A DNA stretch of 19,976 bases, taken from the NCBI GenBank assembly GCA_016709765.1, contig JADJMD010000003.1, forward strand, positions 1 to 19,976, read 5' to 3'. Below, piece by piece: positions 16,435-19,976 of the stretch. The translations under genes were made by a program, and so were the position numbers. Numbering within the stretch: position 1 is the stretch's first letter; every line of letters starts with the position of its first letter. The notes beneath the pieces were generated by a model. The model saw only the letters and a program-made list of their open reading frames with translations, was not told the DNA's origin and made no database searches. Source of the DNA: Ignavibacteriales bacterium. GTDB lineage: Bacteria; Bacteroidota; Ignavibacteria; Ignavibacteriales; Ignavibacteriaceae.

Positions 16435-17194
16435 CAATTACACCCAAACTCAGCAAAATAATTTTGCAAATTTCTGCAAAACTACAGAACTGAAACAAAT
16501 TGATGGCTTAACAGAAAACCGAATTGATCATTACAGAAGATTAATTTATGGTGTTATTGATGATAGTTTGCGATCAACCTATCCATTAACAGAAAATCTT
16601 TTAGAAGAGGATGAGTGGCAATATCTGGTTGATAATTTTATTGAAAAACATAATTGCCAATCACCCAAAATCTGGCAAATGCCTTTTGAGTTTTACGAAT
16701 TTATTAATGAAAATGAATTTAATGTAAAAATAAAGTATCCTCACTTAATAGATTTATTACTTTTTGAATGGAAAGAAATTGAAATCTACATGATGGAAGA
16801 TTTGAATGACAATGTTAAAAACACTTCATCAGAAATAAATGAGAGCAGCAACTTAATTATTAATAATGAACATGAGATAATAGAATTATCGTATCCTGTG
16901 CATTTAAAATCTGCAAAAGAAATATCCGCAAATGATGCAGGGAATTATTTTGTTTTGATATTTCGAGCAGATGACAAAGTACAGTTTTACGATGTTGCGC
17001 AGGTGTTTGTTTGGTTTATTCATGAATCATCAAACAATCTAAAAAACATTTCTGATGTGATTGAAGAAGCAATAAAATTAAATGTTCAAGTTGAAAAAGA
17101 AATTATAAAACAAAATCTTTTAAGCTTTATAAGTACAATGCACACAAAAGGATTTATACTAGGATTTAAAAACAGCGAGATTAAAAATGATTGA
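16424..17194 (+). CDS. hvfC: DUF2063 partner protein of the MNIO enzyme, HvfC/BufC-like
   Basis: 256 residues from ATG 16424, which overlaps the end of the MNIO gene by 11 bp (a TTG 16418 is also in frame). The N-terminal DUF2063 domain is recognisable: H-Y-R-R-L-I-Y-G-V-I-D-D-S-L, then the S-T-Y-P-L-T-E-N-L-L-E-E-D-E-W motif, then S-P-K-I-W-Q-M-P-F-E-F-Y-E-F-I. The C-terminal half is a mixed alpha/beta region (YPVHLKSAKEI, YFVLIFRADDKVQFYDVAQ, SFISTMHTKGFILGF) that matches the second domain of these proteins. In characterised systems this partner binds the precursor leader and presents it to the MNIO. Although annotated as putative DNA-binding in databases, its role is peptide recognition. 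The overlap with both neighbours implies translational coupling. Confidence 0.88.
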   Translation: MQLSNYTQTQQNNFANFCKTTELKQIDGLTENRIDHYRRLIYGVIDDSLRSTYPLTENLLEEDEWQYLVDNFIEKHNCQSPKIWQMPFEFYEFINENEFNVKIKYPHLIDLLLFEWKEIEIYMMEDLNDNVKNTSSEINESSNLIINNEHEIIELSYPVHLKSAKEISANDAGNYFVLIFRADDKVQFYDVAQVFVWFIHESSNNLKNISDVIEEAIKLNVQVEKEIIKQNLLSFISTMHTKGFILGFKNSEIKND

Positions 17195-17636
17195 AAAATA
17201 TAATGCAGCACTAAAACATTTATCTAAACTAAAAGATTTTCATTTATTAGCAATAAGATTAATTCTTGCTTATGGATTTTTTAATCCCGCAATAATGAAA
17301 TGGAAAAATATTAGTTCAATTGCAGAATGGTTTGGAAGCATTGGAATTCCACTTCCTGGATTAAATGCTTATTTATCAGCAACTACAGAAATGGCGGGAG
17401 TAATTTTATTAACGTTAGGTTTAGCAAACAGAATAATTTCAATTCCATTAATCTTTGTTATGATTGTTGCAATTGTAACTGTCCATTTAAGCAATGGATT
17501 CGAATCCGGCAGCAATGGTTTTGAAATTCCGGTTTACTACATTTTACTATTACTTGTAATTTTAATTTATGGCGCAGGAAAATTTAGTGTAGACTATTTA
17601 CTTCGTAAAAAGATGGATAAAAACACACCAACTTAG
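17187..17636 (+). CDS. DoxX-family membrane protein
   Basis: 149 residues; the start overlaps the previous gene by 8 bp. Four hydrophobic helices are visible (about 20-36, 63-80, 84-102, 116-134), with the DoxX landmarks L-x-A-I-R-L-I-L-A-Y-G-F-F-N-P-A-I-M-K-W near the front and TTEMAGVILLTLGLANR in the middle. DoxX-type proteins are the usual fourth member of HvfABC/bufferin and gig operons (GigT/BufD-like) and are thought to pass electrons or quinone-linked reducing power. Their exact task in peptide maturation is unsettled. A soluble N-terminal 20 residues precedes the first helix. It is the last gene of the coupled set. The gene after it starts 110 bp later behind a separate inverted repeat. 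Confidence 0.88.
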   Translation: MIEKYNAALKHLSKLKDFHLLAIRLILAYGFFNPAIMKWKNISSIAEWFGSIGIPLPGLNAYLSATTEMAGVILLTLGLANRIISIPLIFVMIVAIVTVHLSNGFESGSNGFEIPVYYILLLLVILIYGAGKFSVDYLLRKKMDKNTPT

Positions 17637-17659
17637 TTGACCACTAACAAGCCATTTAA

Positions 17660-17748
17660 AACGTAGTTTCCATTTTACATTTGTTTTACAAAAGTGTATT
17701 AAAATTCTTTGCAGTTTTAGTATGTAACTTTATAAAGGAAACTACGTT
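17660..17748 (+). repeat. 12-bp perfect inverted repeat spanning the leader of the radical SAM gene
   Basis: AACGTAGTTTCC (17660-17671) and GGAAACTACGTT (17737-17748) are exact reverse complements, 65 bp apart. The right arm contains the GGA of the ribosome site (AAAGGA 17734-17739) and ends on the first bases of the TTG start, so pairing in the mRNA would hide the translation start. It could also be a protein binding pair or the ends of a small mobile repeat. Confidence 0.65.
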
Positions 17749-19219
17749 GAAAGTATTATTGATTTATCCTGAAACTCCATCAACGTTCTGGAGTTTTAAA
17801 GAAGCACTAAAATTCGTTTCCAAAAAATCCGCAGAACCTCCTCTTGGTTTAATTACTGTAGCTGCAATGCTTCCAAAAAATTGGAGCAAAAAACTTATCG
17901 ATCTTAATGTGTCCATACTGAACGATAAAGATATTCTAGCTGCTGATTATGCTTTTATCAGCGCAATGAATGTACATTTAAAATCTTTTAGAGATATTGT
18001 TAGAAGATGCAACAAACTTGGAGTAAAAGTTGTTGCCGGCGGTCCGCTCTGCACAACACAGCATAAAGACTTGCTCGGTGTTGATCATTTTATTTTGAAT
18101 GAAGCTGAAATTACTTTGCCGCTATTCTTAGAAGATCTAAAAAATGGAAATCCAAAACAAGTTTATCAAACTGATGAATTTCCAGATGTTGCATTAACCC
18201 CAATTCCTATGTGGAATTGCTGGATATGAAAAAATATGCTTCGATGAGTTTGCAGTATTCGCGCGGCTGCCCTTACGATTGCGAATTTTGCAGTATCGAT
18301 GCTTAATGGAAGAAAACCACGGGCAAAATGTACCGAACAATTTATAACCGAATTAGATCGCTTGTATGAACTTGGCTGGCGCGGCGGAATTTCTGTTGTC
18401 GATGATAATTTTATCGGCAACAAACGCAAACTTAAAGAAGATACATTACCCGCTTTGATTGAATGGTCTAAAGAAAAAAATATCCATTCTTTTTTATAAC
18501 AGAAGTTTCAATCAATCTTGCAGATGATGATGAGTTAATGCGACTTATGGTTGAAGCAGGATTTAACAGCATTTTGTTGGAATAGAAACCCCAAACAGCG
18601 ATAGCCTTGTTGAGTGCGGCAAGATGCAAAACTTAAAACGTGATCTTGTTGAATCTGTTAATAAATTACAAAGAAGCGGAATGCTTGTTTCCGGTGGATT
18701 TATTGTCGGATTTGATAACGATACCGAAAGTGTGTTTGATGAGCAGATTAACTTTATTCAAAAAAGTGGAATACCAAATGCAATGGTTGGATTACTAAAT
18801 GCACCCACAGGAACTAAGTTATACAATAGAATGAAAGAGGAGGGAAGATTAATTGAAATGTGGTCCGGAAATAATATGGACGCAAGTATAAACTTTGTTC
18901 CTAAAATGGAATTTAAAAATTTAATTCGTGGTTACAGCAGATTGCTGAATAAAATTTACTCGCAAGAAGAATATTATAAACGATTGAAAATCTTTTAAAG
19001 GAATACAAAGTACCGGAATGGACGCCAACAATTATTAATTTTGAGCAACTAAAGGCATTTGTAAGATTGCTTTGGCTACTTGGATTTATTGAGCGCGGCA
19101 AAAATACTTTTGGAAACTTTTATTTGTTAGTCTGTGGAAATATCCGCGTAAGTTCCCCACAGCAATGACGCTTGCTGTTTATGGATTTCATTTTTAGAAA
19201 AGTGATTCGAGCTGTTTAA
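17747..19219 (+). CDS. Cobalamin-binding radical SAM protein, DUF4070 type (several frameshifts)
   Basis: The start is TTG 17747, giving the family's normal opening MKVLLIYPETPSTFWSF. AAAGGA is 7 bp before it. The B12-binding domain covers about residues 1-150 (EPPLGLITVAAMLP, VVAGGPL, FILNEAE). The radical SAM core has C-P-Y-D-C-E-F-C (Cx3Cx2C, 4Fe-4S site), then GWRGGISVVDDNFIGNKR, GFIVGFDNDTESVF and VGLLNAPTGTKLY. The C-terminal DUF4070 region follows. The protein is spread over frames by indels at 18217-18218, 18297-18299 (two bases), 18490-18495, 18572-18575, 18987-18990, 19108-19111 and 19191-19195. Six read as losses and the last as a gain; without the last, the protein ends at 19197. 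Full length is about 490 residues. Relatives methylate or rearrange unactivated carbons; the substrate here is unknown. It is either error-ridden sequence or a recent pseudogene. Confidence 0.85.
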
Positions 19220-19247
19220 AATGTAAAGTCTAATATTTATTTAATTT

Positions 19248-19309
19248 GTCATTCCCACGAAAGTGGGAATCGATTTTATTAATGTAGATTCCGTTTCCAC
19301 GGGAATGAC
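19248..19309. repeat. MITE/REP-like element with GTCATTCC ... GGAATGAC ends
   Basis: Outer inverted ends GTCATTCCC and GGGAATGAC enclose 62 bp. The left half is a perfect 8-bp hairpin, ATTCCCAC-gaaa-GTGGGAAT (19251-19270); the right half is a weaker one with arms ATTCC and GGAAT. It has the same two-hairpin plan as the element at 13951-14021. It lies between two converging genes, where it could serve as a two-way terminator. Confidence 0.7.
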
Positions 19310-19331
19310 AATTTATGAATAATCTTTATTC

Positions 19332-19976
19332 TCATTCATTTATAAAATCCTTTCCAAGAAAATTCTTAAACCAGAATTGTACATACTTTGTTGTGCATAT
19401 GCCATTTGGGAAATCAACACCATGTCTTTCATTTGGATAAAGCATTAACTCAAAATGTTTATCCATACTCGCAAACTTATCCACAAGCTGAAGTGTGTTC
19501 TGCATATGACAATTATCATCTAGAGTCCCTGGGTAATGCGTAACAATCCTGTACTTATTTGCATGTGTCATTGCGGACCCAAACTTGTAACCTTCTTTAT
19601 TTTCTGAAGGTAAATCCATATATCGTTCTGTAAACATTATCATAAAGTTGCCAATCTGTAACAGAATATTCTGCAAGGCCGTGAGTAAAATAATCTGCAC
19701 CAAGAGTTAGCGCCAAACATCAACATATCCGCCGTAGCTGCTTCCGGTAATTCCTATTTTTGTTGTATCAACAAATGATTTTGTTTTCAACCAGTTAACA
19801 GCTTCAGAGTAATCATTTGTTTCCCACTTTCCAAGATTGTGAAATAAATAATCCTTTCCCCTTTTTCCAAAGTATGCCGAGCCGCGATGATCAACAACAA
19901 AATAAATTATTCCACTTTGAGAAATAAAATATCTATCCAAATAAGCAGAGAAAGAATTTTTAACATCAGTTCCGCC
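19332..19976 (-). CDS. S9-family prolyl oligopeptidase/DPP IV-like peptidase (5' partial, frameshifted)
   Basis: The C-terminal catalytic domain of an alpha/beta-hydrolase peptidase. The frame is open to the window edge, so the propeller domain and start lie to the right. The visible sequence runs V-V-D-H-R-G-S-A-Y-F-G, NLGKWETNDYSEAVNWL, the nucleophile in GITGSSYGGY (second Ser), ERYMDLPSENKEGY, the catalytic Asp region GTLDDNCHMQNTLQLVDK and the His in YPNERHGVDFP, so the whole triad is present. Two breaks occur: one base short at the AAA 19715-19717 (restoring V-D-V-L-A-L-T-L-G-A-D-Y-F) and two bases short near 19630-19631 (restoring N-V-Y-T-E-R-Y-M). Such enzymes are usually periplasmic or secreted and remove dipeptides from oligopeptides, but the signal region is not visible here. 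It converges with the radical SAM gene. Confidence 0.88.

Noticed and set aside
17681..17746. Longer N-terminus for the radical SAM protein from TTG 17681
   Set aside because: The extra 22 residues have no counterpart in the family, whose proteins begin at the KVLLIYPE strand; the ribosome site fits TTG 17747.
1..19976. CRISPR arrays, tRNA or rRNA genes, transposase or integrase genes
   Set aside because: I found no regularly spaced short repeats, cloverleaf-like sequence, rRNA segments or DDE/tyrosine-recombinase motifs in reading both strands.

Overview
The window reads as a low-GC (roughly 35%) chromosome segment from a member of the Ignavibacteria or a close relative in the Bacteroidota/Chlorobi group. 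The evidence is four large secreted proteins, each ending in a type IX secretion (T9SS) sorting tail of the NPFNPST ... GVYFYQL ... QTKKM(I/V)LLK kind. TTG starts and AAGGAG-type ribosome sites are common. This taxonomic call is an inference from protein style only.

Layout. (1) Bases 3-7090 hold four tandem T9SS cargo proteins with unrelated or loosely related ectodomains: a P-domain protein cut by the window edge, an Asp-box propeller, a YWTD propeller and a YCF48-like propeller. (2) Bases 7128-8030 are a scrappy patch with a higher-GC membrane protein that lacks a normal start codon, an orphan T9SS tail with no protein in front of it, and a possible 42-residue protein. (3) Bases 8156-10172 encode three exported proteins: an OmpA-domain protein, an unknown secreted protein and a lipoprotein. 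(4) On the minus strand, 13932 down to 10169, lie a histidine kinase, an OmpR-type regulator, an APC amino-acid permease and a beta-carbonic-anhydrase-like protein, probably co-transcribed or co-regulated. (5) Bases 14213-17636 are the highlight: an ECF sigma factor, a small zinc-finger anti-sigma protein, a Sec-exported Cys-rich peptide with two EGKCG motifs, a DUF692 multinuclear iron oxidase (MNIO), a DUF2063 partner and a DoxX membrane protein. This matches the HvfABC/bufferin (gig-type) class of copper-related RiPPs. (6) A cobalamin-binding radical SAM protein (17747-19219) and an edge-cut S9 prolyl-oligopeptidase-family enzyme (19332 to the edge, minus) converge on a repeat element.

How the MNIO region should work, by analogy with described systems: the sigma/anti-sigma pair senses stress and turns on the precursor. 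HvfC-like protein delivers the precursor to the MNIO enzyme, which oxidises the EGKCG cysteines. The peptide is exported through its Sec signal to bind copper or another soft metal. Overlapping stop/start codons couple the enzyme genes, and an 11-bp hairpin separates the precursor from them, which fits a need for much more precursor than enzyme.

Caution on sequence quality: nine genes from 8.1 kb onward are broken by small indels, about 16 in all, mostly one base missing from a homopolymer. The protein reads on cleanly in another frame each time. No such break is seen in the first 7 kb. I annotate these as single genes with frameshifts. Sequencing error is the most likely cause, but real decay cannot be excluded without reads.
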